A stretch of DNA of 64,000 bases from Phallus indusiatus. Its lineage: Eukaryota > Basidiomycota > Agaricomycetes > Phallales > Phallaceae. The notes beneath the pieces are model-generated. The model ran no database searches. It had not been told where the DNA came from and saw only the letters and a list, made by a program, of their open reading frames with translations. The stretch covers positions 472,534 to 536,533 of the forward strand of contig JAQFWX010000030.1 in the NCBI GenBank assembly GCA_027605045.1. Direction: 5' to 3'. Shown here in pieces: positions 1 through 10,911 of the stretch (position 1 is its first letter; each line of letters starts with the position of its first letter). The position numbers and the translations under genes are program-made.

Positions 1-1596
1 ACTTGTTTTCAGAACTGTTCCTCAAAGAAAAAATCCGCCAGCACTTTCAAAAAAAATAAAATTGTTATTTTTACCCCGGGTGCGAACTACTGATACGGGC
101 GCATTCACAAAGTCATCAACCCCTGAAAAGTTCAACCAACCTACAATTAGTCAGAAAGATGCATCTTCACCAAAGTAAAAATGCAGGAGCCATGAAATTC
201 GAACGAGCACACTCGCAAAGTAAGCCCTTGGAAACTTCACCACTAAGCTATAGTGCTCACATCTGAGCATGAAGTTCAATACCATATGACCTCCAGGTGC
301 GAAAAACGTCGTGTTGTGTACTTTATAGATGAATAATTAGTAGAAACTTGATTACAGTATTTATCTATTATGCAAATAAAAAGTACATTATTGTAAGGTA
401 GTTAGAAAAACAAGTTGTCAGTGTAAAAGATATTGTGTACTAGTTAAAGACCGGGTTTGATCAGAACTTCTAGTCCGTGCCATTATATCCAGCGCACTCT
501 TCTTTCAGATCATTTTTCATAAAATCTAACTGAATACGCGCCTTGAATATTGATGTATTTACTTAGTAAAAAATATCATTTTATATTATAATGAAATTAT
601 TAGCCGTGACCGGGGTCCATCCCACTAAGCGGTTGGATCTTGGATGGTAATCTGAACGATCGACCCATAACTCGTCCCTCCACGATATAGTATTGTTCCT
701 GAACCCTGAGAAGAACTTGGAGGTGTTTGACCCACCCACTTCGCACACACATAGTACACAGCCAAATAAGCCAAAGCCACTTTTAGCCCGGAGCGAACTG
801 CGGCGTGATTCGTCAATTGAATTTTGCGGGGTGCTGCTAGCTCACTCCGAGAAAACGTGTTATATACCGCAGTGTGCCGTCATTAGGGTCGTCTTCTCGT
901 CTAGGGAAAAACTAGGGCCTCAAACCGTTCTTGTCCGATGTTCAGCAGATGAACTAAAGAAGGTCCGAATAACGGTCCGCGTTTAGGGAAATTACGTTGC
1001 TGGAGGTTCTCACGAGTTGAGTAAATATTGACCAATGGTGGTTTGATGGAGATGTTGAGCTACCTGGTCAAAGGCATAGTAAGCATCAAGCTAAACAAGC
1101 AGCGGTTTCAGTTTTCATACCAAGACTGTTTTTAATTGATATATCATACCGCGATTTTGAGATCTACGCCGCTATTAAGGGTCTTTGGTATTGAAGTGAG
1201 GTACTCGCCATATAGTGATTGTTAGCGGATAAATCTATTCATGTAATTAAATAGGGTCAGGTAGGGCCGAGGACAATTCTGAGTGGATGGTGAGCAAAAA
1301 TAGGACAAGTTTATTGCAGCCGAGGTAGAACTTAATACAAAGGCCTTCGAATGCGTGCGGACGGGGCGATGATCTTGATATACGTGAACATGGCCGGAAA
1401 GCCCCTTCAGTTCAAACATTTAGACAAGAATGGTTCTCGAGAACGGCGTGGGAAACCTTATTGTTATTCTCGTATTGACGGACATTAGAAGCAATCTTTA
1501 AGGGTTTATAGAGAAAGGCGGAAGACATAACGTAATTTTTCGGCAATGTCTATATTCATGCGATTAACCGGAAAAGTATAGTTACTATACTTTCTT
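1..1596. other. no supported gene
   Basis: I see no recognisable gene here. Short open frames at about 600-990 on both strands overlap each other, lack an ATG at the useful end and resemble nothing I know. They could be remnants. The stretch lies downstream of the minus-strand COQ10 gene, so its right end may hold that gene's 3' untranslated region. Confidence 0.4.
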
Positions 1597-2386
1597 CTAT
1601 TCGGTGCCGGGTCCATACAAAGAAAGACATCGATTCTCGAAAGCATCGATCATACGCTTAGCTATTTTACTTGAGAATGCCGCCGAAAGTCGAGCATGTA
1701 AAGGACTAGCGAATGCAAATTCGATATCGAATGTTACCAGTGTCGGGCCACCTGCATCGGCTTTCTTCTGGGCATTTCGGTGAAATGTTTGAATAACGTC
1801 TGCAGTAGGATGTGGAGATTTAGTTGAGGCAGGTTGGAAAGACCAGGTGGTTATTAATGATTTGAATAATGGAGTTTCTGTAGACGCGACCGCCTGTGAT
1901 GATCACTGTGTTAGAAGTCAAGCAGTACAAACTGTGTCAGGAACATACCTGAACTAGTTCATTTGGCCGGCAATGAACATTACTGACGTATGTCTCTTCA
2001 AATCCCATAAATGACACGGTGAGCTCCCCCCGCATGTCAATAACACCGTTTCCTCCGAGGTCTTTGGATATAACCCGAGATTGGCTACAATACGGGATAA
2101 AGTGCTTGTACGACCCGACATCAGCAACTACATTGTACATCTGCTTTTGACTGTATCTAGTGACCAAAAAGAAAATAAGAATTGAATGTCGTGACTGATC
2201 CAGCACAGAAAAGAAAACTTACGGCATGATTTTCCTCTCATGATGTTTTTCTGTTTGTTCCGCATCTGAACCAGAATCCTGTCCAGGGAATAATCCAAGA
2301 GAGTTGAAAAAAGTTCTATGTCGGTAACATGACGTATGGCGAAGAAAAAATCGACCTTGTGTTTTTAGAGTGACAGAACGAAGCAT
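1597..2386 (-). CDS. COQ10: coenzyme Q-binding protein COQ10 (START/polyketide cyclase fold), mitochondrial
   Basis: Three exons, 2386-2223, 2156-1949 and 1893-1597, join in frame to 222 residues. COQ10 is a START-like lipid-binding protein of the inner mitochondrial membrane that binds ubiquinone and is needed for its efficient use in respiration. The family signature is clear: a segment YSQKQMYNVVADVGSYKHF at about residue 56 followed by IPYCSQSRV, then the core strand ELTVSFMGFEETYVS, and the C-terminal helix ending KIAKRMIDAFENRC. The first 50 residues are basic and lack acidic residues at first (MLRSVTLKTQGRFFLRHTS), as expected of a mitochondrial presequence. I placed the start at the first ATG of this frame; the frame is open further upstream but without ATG. 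Length fits fungal COQ10. Introns are 66 and 55 nt. Confidence 0.93.
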
Positions 2387-3024
2387 TTGATTCCGTGTGA
2401 CAATTCTGTCCCTAATTAGACGCACGTGGTCACGTCATTCTTAACTTACTTAGCAATGGCAACATGGGGTAACCGGCTTTGGAAGTGCTAGCTGCTAGAT
2501 GTTTTAGGCTTTCAAAGTCAAGACTTCTACCAGTCACGCGATATCAAGCAAGGGTACGCGCGCCACAGGTGCTTGAAATGTAATAGGAAGTGGATGACGA
2601 TTGTGTTCTGCCAGGTACGCGCGTTTGCGTACATATGTCTTTGACCGTCGATGAAGAAATGTTTTTTCTAGATCGCTCACAATATAATATCGGGAAGACT
2701 CTGGTTAATCTGTTGCGTGCGGCATGTCTTTGGTCTTACTGTCCGGATCATCCAATATTGAACGCACGCGCCACGACTAGGCCGACATGAATCAACAAAG
2801 ATATCAAAATGCTTCTATCTTATCGCGTCATCGTTGCTGCTCAGCTGCTCAGGATTCGAATGCGTTATTGAAACGTAGTCATCATCTGACTCAGTCACCC
2901 TTTGTCAGCTCGAAGTCATTGTTGGCCAATCAGCCGAATCCACTTCATCCAATTCCCTCGTTGTCAATTAGCGAAGAGGATGATTACCAAGAAAATTATT
3001 GAGCCTAGGCACAATTTTCAATCT
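2387..3024. other. intergenic; one short ATG frame of unknown value
   Basis: This lies between COQ10 and the first dehydrogenase copy. A 71-codon plus-strand frame at 2787-3002 begins with ATG and ends acidic (SISEEDDYQENY), but nothing identifies it and there is no supporting family. A homologous block upstream of each dehydrogenase copy begins near 3025. Confidence 0.3.
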
Positions 3025-3166
3025 TTCAAACCGCCGTGAGCCGCTTTTCATCAAGGTCTAACAACGTCGAATGTAATGCTCGTTCTTTATCAACTTAGTA
3101 ATATCAGAACATTGATATTTAATGAGATTAACATAGTACAGGTTCACCAGTTTACATTGAGTAGAA

Positions 3167-4261
3167 ATGGCGACGCTCAAAAACAAAATTATCCTCATTA
3201 TTGGCGGCACTTCAGGCATCGGATTTGGCGTCGCAGAAGCTTCTCTCAAATCTTTTGCTGAAGTAGTTGTCGTCGCTTCCTCAAACAAGGATCGCGTTGA
3301 AAACGCTGTTAAAAGACTAACAGAGGCAAAATTGGGACCTGGACAGATCAAGGGCCGTGTCGTTGATGCTGAAAAGGAGGAATCTTTGAAAGCTTTACTC
3401 GAGGACATTGGCGAGGTAGATCATATTGTTGTCACCAGTGGTCGACTAAGTGGAGGCATTAGCTTCCCGGATATCAGTCTTGAGTCTGCTAGGAGTACGT
3501 TTTGTCCCAGGCACTTGTTTGGACCATGTATATCAAACAGAGTGCAGATTTCTTCGATGCAAGAATATGGGGATTAGTTGTCATAGCTAAATTTGCCAAA
3601 TTTCGTCCTGGAGGGTCCTTAACATTCACCGGTGGTCAGTATACCTGTTTATAGGCTCTCTGCACTGGATGTCCAATAACAATATGTTTATTGATAGGAG
3701 CGCTATCCTTGAAGCCCTATCCTACGTTCTCCTTTACGACTTCTATCATCTCCGGTGTTGAAGGTCTTACGAGAGGATTGGCTGTCGACCTCGCCCCGAT
3801 TCGTGTAAATGCTATTTGCGCCGGTGCAGTAAGCTGACCTTCCATGACTCGTCAACTTTTTGACTAATTCGTGACGAACGTTGAAAGGTCAAAACAGAAG
3901 TACGTTTCGGATTGAATCACTTCATATCGGAGGCTTATGCATATCTACTCTTATTAGATGTGGGATCAGATTCCACAGAATGTGAAAGAAGATCTCTTGA
4001 ATGACAGGGGTCGTACGCTTGTTCAGCATGTTGGAATGCCCGACGAGGTAGGTTGCTGCATATAATTTCCTCGTTTGCGTGTGTTCATTGTTCACAATTT
4101 CCGCCAGCTTGCCGAGGCTTATCTGTTTTGTATGAAGTAAGTCTTTTTCCGTTAAGTAATAAATACATGGGAGATGAATGAATGCCTCTTTTAGGTGCAG
4201 TTACGTTACTGGACAGTACATTGTAGTTGATGGCGGGCAAATTCTCAACACCGTCAATTGA
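3167..4261 (+). CDS. short-chain dehydrogenase/reductase-like protein, copy 1 (intact)
   Basis: Seven exons (3167-3494, 3548-3634, 3698-3828, 3888-3899, 3958-4047, 4108-4136, 4195-4261) join to 247 residues. The N-terminal Rossmann fold is clear: IILIIGGTSGIGFGVAEASL gives the Gly-rich NAD(P) site at residues 8-20. DHIVVTSGR fills the place of the usual NNAG strand. The later block GVEGLTRGLAVDLAPIRVNA and the end YIVVDGGQIL are typical SDR segments. The canonical catalytic YxxxK is absent: at its place stands TTSII, so the residues aligned with Tyr and Lys appear to be Thr and Ile. Such SDR-like proteins are common in mushrooms; substrate unknown. Exon 4 is only 12 nt (VKTE). Start chosen at the ATG directly upstream of the Rossmann strand. 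Confidence 0.88.
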
Positions 4262-4599
4262 GACCGGAGGTCCGGATATAGTGACCTTTTACTTTTGTGA
4301 TTTACTGTTACACACTTTCCCATGTACATCCTGATTTTTTCTCATTACTATGAAAGCGTTCATGCATCAAAAAACGAGCGTTCATTGTTGACCAATCAAC
4401 GAAATCCGATTTATTGAGCTTTCTGGTTTTCAAACAGCGGAGGCAATCCTTCAAGCCGCCGTGAGTCCGACTGAGTCGCTTTTCGTCAAGGTTTATCAAA
4501 TGTAATGCTCATGAGTCATTTCAGATTAATAATATTAGAACATTGTCATTTAATCAAATAAGATCACGACACAGGTTCATCAGCCCACATTGAGTAGAA
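4262..4599. other. intergenic between the two dehydrogenase copies
   Basis: It contains the 3' flank of copy 1 and, from about 4445, a block matching the 5' flank of copy 1. No extra gene seen. Confidence 0.6.
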
Positions 4600-5096
4600 A
4601 TGGCGACACTCAAAAACAAAATTATCCTTATTATTGGCGGCACTTCAGGCATCGGGTTTGGCGTCGCAGAAGCTTCTCTCAAATCTCTTGCTGAAGTGGT
4701 TATTGTCGCTTCTTCAAGCAAAGATCGCGTTGAAAACGCTGTTAGAAGACTAACAGAGGCAAAACTAGGACCTGGACAGATCAAAGGCCGTGTCGTTGAT
4801 GCTGAAAATGAAGAATCTCTCAAAAATTTACTCGAGGACGTTGGCGAAGTAGATCATATTGTTGTAACAAGTGGTCGACTAGGCGGAAGTGTTAGCTTCC
4901 CCGATGTCAGCCTTGAGTCTGCTAGGAGTATGTTTTGACTCACGTATTTTTTTGACTCATGCATATTCAACAGAGGGTAGATTTCTTCAATGCGAGAATA
5001 TGGGGATTAGTTGTCATAGCGAAATCTGCCAAATTCCGTCCCGGAGGGTCTTTAACATTCACGGGCGGTTAGTATACGTATACTTGTTTCTATCAG

Positions 5097-5207
5097 TCAG
5101 TGATTTGAGTTTTATCTCCGGAGCGCATCCCGTGTTCTGGAAGTCTTTAGCGTAGTCAATTGACAGGACCACGGGATGTGCTTCAGAGATAAAACCCAGA
5201 TCACTGA
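5097..5207. mobile_element. foldback hairpin (MITE-like) in intron 2 of dehydrogenase copy 2
   Basis: About 111 bp with imperfect inverted repeats of about 38 nt: the left arm begins TCAGTGATTTGAGTTTTATC and the right arm, read in reverse complement, begins TCAGTGATCTGGGTTTTATC. It is absent from the same intron of copy 1. No transposase; transposition mechanism unknown. Confidence 0.65.
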
Positions 5208-5282
5208 TCGGCCGCCCTAGGCTTTTTGAGGATGTTCAATAACGGTATATCCATCAATAGGAGCGCAATCCTTGAGGCCTTA

Positions 5283-5850
5283 TGATACGTGCGCGCAGGA
5301 GCGTACAGGAAAGATAAGGGAACCAGATAGTTGTTTGTGTGATAGAAAAGAGAGTATAGAATAGAGATATAGTGTAGTTACGTCGAATAGAATGACTCAA
5401 ATGCGTATTGTGAGACTGAGGGAAAAGCTGCAATACAATCCAAGAAAACTGATGATATTTGGAGTCTAAAAGCGACTGGTTTATATACAAATTTGTGGTT
5501 TAGTTTCCGAGTGAAAATCGGAATACCGGTTATCTAAAATGTGAAGAAAACGAGGGAAAAGCATGTGGAAAGTGAATACATGGTCTGAGAAATGGAAATT
5601 CAAGAAATTTTACTGAATAAAATCGCGATTAGAATGTAGGAAAAGGAGAGAAAATGTGAAGAAAAGTGAGGGATCAAGCCAAACCCAAGCCTAAGTCATT
5701 TATCTCTTTTATAATTTCCATCTGGAGCACGGGAATGGTGCATATACGCTGTCTCCAACTAGTCTGGCTGTGCTGCACTGCTCGGAGTAATACTGCGTCC
5801 GGGGCGCTAATTATGCTTAATCTCTTCGTAAGTCGTTTCCGCAAGCAACA
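5283..5850. mobile_element. solo-LTR-like insertion in exon 3 of dehydrogenase copy 2
   Basis: The insertion is defined by comparison with intact copy 1. It begins TGATACGTGCG and ends GCAAGCAACA, so it has TG...CA termini, and is flanked by CTTA at 5279-5282 and 5851-5854 (CTTAT if the first T is counted). Inside is a TATA-like TTTATATAC near 5480. It has no coding capacity. TG...CA ends, a 4-5 bp target duplication and length fit a solo LTR of a retrotransposon; a non-autonomous DNA element is less likely. No second copy or internal region is in the window. Confidence 0.65.
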
Positions 5851-5997
5851 CTTATCCTACTTTCTCTTTGGTGACTTCTATTATCTCAGGCGTGGAAGGT
5901 CTTACGAGAGGATTGGCTGTTGACCTTGCCCCGATTCGTGTGAATGCTATTTGCTCCGGTGCAGTAAGTCGATTTTCCATTAAGTGTGAATTTGGCT

Positions 5998-6105
5998 CAT
6001 CAGTAATCTCGGTGAGGTTCTCCAACCTTCCTAGCCGTTCTCAGAGCTTCTGGAGACTCTGAGAACGACCAGGAAGGTTGGAGAACCTCACCCGGATTAC
6101 TGATG
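5998..6105. mobile_element. near-perfect foldback hairpin in intron 3 of dehydrogenase copy 2
   Basis: 108 bp, almost wholly palindromic: both arms of about 50 nt begin CATCAGTAATC and contain GTGAGGTTCTCCAACCTTCC; only a few positions differ and the loop is a few nt. Copy 1 lacks it. Its outer ends resemble those of the hairpin at 5097-5207 (shared ATCAGTRATCYGGGT), suggesting one family of foldback elements. Confidence 0.75.
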
Positions 6106-6512
6106 CTAACTCATGAGGAACCCTTAAAGGTCAAAACAGAAGTACGTTCCGGGTTGAAATCGATTGTTCCATATCGGAGGCTTATGCACTCTGTTTACCC
6201 TCATTAGCTGTGGGATCAGATTCCACAAAATGTGAGAGAAGAACTCATGAATAACACGAATCGTATGCTTGTCAAACATATTGGAATGCCCGACGAGGTA
6301 GGTCACTGCATAATTGTTTCGTTTGGTAATTGTGTTCACTTGTTCACGATCTCCACCAGCTTGCCGAGGCTTATCTGTTTTGCATGAAGTAAGTCTTTCA
6401 CCTTTGGGTAATATATACATAGGAGATACCGAACAACTCTATTAGGTGCAGCTACGTTACTGGACAGTACATTGTGGTTGATGGCGGACAAATTCTTAAT
6501 ACCCTCAATTGA

Positions 6513-7714
6513 AGCCAGAAAATGGTGACCTTTACTTTCCATGTACATCATCGTTTATGAAAGCGTTCATGTGTGCACGCTTGGCAAAATCAATGCCTAT
6601 AGGTCACTATTTTTTGTCACGGTGAACTGCTGCTTGAGTCAGAAAGAATGTATTTATAGTGGGATCCCATCAAAATTCCTACATATTGCGTTTGACCCGC
6701 AATTAATCACGCACGGCAAAACTGAAGTCTAATTCCTATTACATCATGTGGCCGCAATTTTGAATGATTCTCCATTCCTTTTGCAATTTACAACCCAGCC
6801 TTTTTGCTAAGTAAAGCTGACAAGGTTGAAACTCGTAAATTTCCCAGTAAGATGCGTTACGAAATAACAGGATCATGAACTCGTCCTTTAGACTGCCGGC
6901 CCAATAATTAGTATCACGGGTTTGGAGCAGTCGTCAGTAAGAGTTAGTAAGGCGGTGCGCAAGTGGTATTTCCCGGTTTGTTTTTGTATTATTTTATTTA
7001 AATTAACAGTAACGTCATTAGTGGACATCAAAAAACGAACGTTGTCGAATCGCTATTAATTTCAAGGAAAAACACGAGGCTGGCACTTCTCGAATTAAAT
7101 GCTCAGCGTTGTACACATGACCTTAGAGTCAAGAAACGTTGGAGCTGAATGATTGCCAGCAGCCAGACAAGGTACGGCGTTTATAGGTTGGTGGTATTTA
7201 GGAAATATTAGTGGATAGTCATGACAGGATCTCGGCAGAAGGAATCTTCGCAAAGTTTCGACCGTGGGACGGGCCAACCATGGTCCATGGATCCTTCCTT
7301 TTCGCTATCAAATACTTCGTGATTATCACAGCGCCCCTAAGATAGTGAAGATTCTAATTTCTTGATTGAAAGCTTCGCGTTTCCTTGAGAAGATCTTTTT
7401 CCAAATAACAAGTTCTGTAGATTACACGAACCTTTGACATTTAAGCATCTCAAACTTTCTATCTTGTTCCTGAGGAAGAGATTTTCTTATGCAGCGGATA
7501 AAAAAAGAACATGCATACTACGTCAGGATATACGTCATTGATTGGTTGCTTTTGGCATCCGAGTCCAGACCTTTCCTTATTAGGAAATGTCCACTCGCTT
7601 ATCTAAACCCTCAAGTTTGGTTTCGCTCTTTGTCTCATCCATCCCTTCCCCCTTCTTCCACTCGTTGTTCTTCACGTTCAATCCTTAACATCGAATTTAA
7701 GGTTCCCGAACTCA
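6513..7714. other. no supported gene
   Basis: After about 6600 I see neither conserved protein nor clear repeat. A fragment near 7024-7050 (CATCAAAAAACGA) resembles sequence at 4368-4380 in the duplicated flank, so remnants of the duplication may extend this far. Confidence 0.4.
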
Positions 7715-9004
7715 ATGTCTGTCGCTAGCCCGCAACATTCTGTTTCATCTCCGCCCCGCGATCATCAAAAAGACATTCAAAATCGCGGCTCTCCTGCTCC
7801 GAGTACTGGTGCATTGATAACTCCTCCGGTATGTATTGTGTATCTTCGGATCTATCTCAACCAGGTGAATGACATGCGAAAATCAAATTAATTGCGTTAG
7901 CATTCTCCTCCCACGTCTTCAGAAGATGGTCAACAACACCCCGATAGCTCTAATTCACCACGACAAAACCATACTTCGCCAGCCACTACACATTCAGAAA
8001 ACACCCTAATCTCAATTTCAACGACCTTCTTCCCCGGTGCTCAACTAAACCAATCACCTTCAGACCTTGTTTTGTGAGTTATTGTTAACTCAGAAATTGA
8101 GGTTATCGAGCTTATCCCGGAGTTATTCAGGGTATCCTCGGATTCTGTATTTTTCTACGTCCACACCCAGACACTACTAAACGCCTCCGAAAACGCTTTT
8201 AACCACCTTCTACCAACCAACGCATTAACCGAAGATAGCGAGGCCATCCTCCCACTCTCTGACCCATCCGAGGTACTGAATGTCGTATTACACACTATCT
8301 ACAACCTCTCCTGCTCCCACTACGCTCCGAGCGTTCAAACTCTCGGATTGGCAGTTCGCGCTTTGAAATCATACGGTGTACCATTAGCGACCTACATCGC
8401 CCCTTCAACGCCCCTGTTTACGTTACTCCTCGCTAACGCCCCAGCCGCGCCATTAGAAATCTACGCCTTAGCGGGCGAACACGACCTTCCACATGTGGCG
8501 GTCTCGGCTTCCCCTCATCTACTCTCCTTCCCTTTGCCCACTTTAACCGATGAGATGGCTCAGAAAATGGGTCCCGTCTATCTCAAAAAATTATTCTTCC
8601 TTCACCTTGGCCGCTCAGATGCTCTCAAACGACTGTTACTACCTCCCCCGCACCCACATTCGCCCACTCCCGAGTGTGACTTTACTGAACAGAAAAAGTT
8701 AACGCGCGCCTGGGCACTTGCTAGTGCTTATTTAGCATGGGATGCTAGACCGGGTTAGGATTTTTTCTTTTGCTGTTTGATTTTCTTGACACTTGCATGT
8801 AGATATGCCAGGGAGTACGCTAGAATCTGCTCTTTCTCCCCTCGGGGAACGTCTTTGGTGCAACTTATGCAGAGAATCTCTGCAAGAGCGTATTCGAACA
8901 TTGATCGTTCAATGGTCCGTTGTCAAAGTAAGTCATGACATCGCACTTCGTGCCCTTTTTCCAAAGTTTATAACATTCTATACTTTTTATAGAGAACTAT
9001 CTGA
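7715..9004 (+). CDS. BTB/POZ-like domain protein of the mushroom family
   Basis: Five exons (7715-7828, 7901-8073, 8131-8753, 8803-8927, 8993-9004) join to 348 residues. Residues 1-70 are low-complexity Ser/Pro/His. A BTB-like core follows: DLVLVSSDSVFFYVHTQTLL, then NAFNHLLP and the loop SDPSEVLNVVLHTIYNL, and a helical region with LGLAVRALKSYGVPLATYI and LYALAGEHDLP-like spacing. The C-terminal part carries WDARP and a CNLC pair in RLWCNLCRESLQERIRTLIV, a pattern of a large family of BTB-like proteins in Agaricomycetes. BTB domains mediate dimerisation or recruitment to Cullin 3; no specific partner can be inferred. The last exon codes only RTI and a stop, so the 3' end is the least certain part. 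Confidence 0.8.
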
Positions 9005-10460
9005 TTTCGACTCTGTCACAAGATAATTCAAAAATCAATGTCTCTGCTCGAAGCTGCATCTCGTTTTCGCTCGCTATACATTCTGTAAATTCTGTATCAC
9101 CACCACTATGGCTTCGACAATTTCGCATTTTTTTCCCAAATCGCTCAAAACTCGACACACCGTTACGTCTCTTCTCGTCTTGGACGCTCTATACACGCAT
9201 TTCATTCAAGTTTCATTTTCATCGCTATTATTTTTTATCTTTTTTTTTTCATCACTCAAGAATACAAGCGCCATACACGACCCGCTGTACTATTAAAAAT
9301 TTGTCTTTTTTGGTCCAACAACTTCAACTGTATTTCATTTATCATTTCCTTTTCTTCATCTTGCCCCACGGTGGACTTCTTTCGTTCTGGCAAATCATAC
9401 ATAAACATAATGTTTGTGTTTGCGAGGACATAGGACCACCATAATTGTCTTCCCTTCCCGCTTATTATTATTACAAAACTGAAGCCACTTATCGAGATTC
9501 ATAATCATATTTCTCTTCTTTTCTTCTATTACGCGAGGATACCACACCTTTTCTGTGAACTCCAATACTCCTCTTCGAAATGGCGGTTCCCTCCTGGTTG
9601 TCGATTTTCTCAGCAGGAAATAACGTTTGACCCCGGGTCCAAGGCGAAGAATCATTTCGTTATCCGCTTACCTTTTGTTCCGTCACTGGAGATTTTGGCA
9701 GTAAGAACAGTAAGGAGAGGTATCATACACGTTATATACCCTCCTTCTGTTACCTTTGATAGAGTCGTACCCTATTATCATATACATGCGAACTACTGTA
9801 TTATTGTACCTATAGGTTGTTACTTATGCCAGAGACGCTCTTCAATGAAATAGAGATTGGTCAGAAAGTGCCAGTGGGGCACCACAGGACTAAGTCGTAT
9901 CTCGGTCGCTGGTGTGCACGGCCCATCCTGAGCTTCTTATTCTCATGGTCATCTACCACATAGCACTGTTTACACATCGTACTTACTCATCTAGAATCAC
10001 AACCTATAATTAACTATGGCTATTCAAACCAAACTGATCCAGACGGTGAATCAAACGATCTGGCCCCAGTCGACCCTCTTTTGGACGACGCTGAAAACGT
10101 TCCCGCTGCCAAATTTGGAGTTTTAGGTGTCACAGATTTGACCCAACTATATAATGCATTCTAGACGTCACATTAGACTTGAGAGGTTCGTCTCCACCCA
10201 TCGTGAGCCCCATCCGGATCTACCCCACATCCCCATATATTCCGACAACTATAGCAGGAAATGTAAATCCATCGCATTGAATTGCAAGCAAATAAGAATG
10301 AAATAAATGGCGTTTCAGGTTCGAGTCATAAGGGTCGTCAGAATAATATAATACTATTGAGATGACTCGCAGTTACGCGTACACGTCACGCTGTCACACG
10401 TACGTATGTACACTGCGAGAGGCAAAAAAAACGCAACTGCGCTGAAAGGTACACCACACT
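9005..10460. other. intergenic; one short unexplained frame
   Basis: Mostly featureless. At about 9970-10164 on the plus strand an open stretch reads GYSNQTDPDGESNDLAPVDP and ends VLGVTDLTQLYNAF before a stop. Its composition looks protein-like but it has no start or partner exon that I can find, so it may be the tail of a lost gene or element. Confidence 0.3.
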
Positions 10461-10911
10461 TCAAATATCGACAAACTCAGCGCACGTTCCCGTATACATC
10501 TGATCCTTCTCGATCAATACTACATCATTCGGGCACTGATAGACGCACCATATAGTACTATTGGCTTCCAGCAACTTTTTGACCTGAACGCGTCAGCTCT
10601 TTACTACTACATACGTGTTACGCCGTATTCTCCGAATGTCAAGCTTGTATCCTGCTGTATCGCGTTTCTCTATATCATCAAAATTGTGAAATGTTCTGTA
10701 CCGAATACAGGTTTTAACTTGTCTGTCGCTGTCATGCTCCGCGCGCGTCAAATATCCCCAGTCATTAGGTCTTCTGCAATCTCGCGATGATTGATTCAAC
10801 TGTCCATGGGCCTTGGAGTGCATCGATATTCTGCCTACTTAAATTGGTCCTTTTCTCTTTCACCCCCAGGCACGGGATGAAGTTCTCGGGGAAGAAATAT
10901 TTACCAAGCCG
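10461..10911 (-). CDS. possible small gene of unknown function (poorly resolved)
   Basis: The 3' end reads well: an exon ending at 10461 codes VKKLLEANSTIWCVYQCPND and closes with TGTCAEFVDI and a stop. It joins in phase, across a 38-nt intron, to an exon reading RNAIQQDTSLTFGEYG. That could join across a 54-nt intron to sequence near 10730-10823. A separate open stretch starts with ATG at about 10911 (MSRLGKYFFPENFIPCLGVK), but I could not join it in frame. Three cysteines at the end suggest a secreted or disulfide-bearing protein, yet no signal peptide was found. Could be a decayed gene. Confidence 0.3.

Larger units (their letters stand above)
4600..6512 (+). pseudogene. short-chain dehydrogenase-like copy 2, broken by an LTR-like insertion
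   Basis: Exons match copy 1: 4600-4927, 4981-5067, exon 3 starting at 5261, and exons 4-7 recognisable up to the stop at 6510-6512. Exon 3 is cut after codons for LRPY by a 568-bp insertion (5283-5850). Reading into the insertion meets a stop about 90 nt later, and the rest of exon 3 (GVEGLTRGLAVDLAPIRVNA) resumes after it near 5856. Apart from this the exons look undamaged, with conservative changes only, so the break is probably recent. Two foldback hairpins also sit in introns of this copy. A truncated N-terminal Rossmann product could still be made. Splicing out the whole insertion cannot be ruled out without RNA. Confidence 0.85.
3025..6600. repeat. tandem duplication carrying two dehydrogenase copies
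   Basis: Two head-to-tail units are alignable by eye: about 3025-4444 and about 4445-6600. Similarity covers the whole coding region, the introns, and the 5' flank, in which the blocks around 3025-3166 and 4445-4599 match (shared words AATGTAATGCTC and CATTGAGTAGAAATGGCGAC). It also covers the 3' flank (CCATGTACATC and GAAAGCGTTCATG occur after both stops). Unit 2 is longer because of three insertions described separately. Confidence 0.85.

Noticed and set aside
625..986. Possible small membrane protein on the minus strand at 816-625
   Set aside because: The frame has no ATG at its useful end, an overlapping plus frame is equally long, and I found no splice partner or known family.
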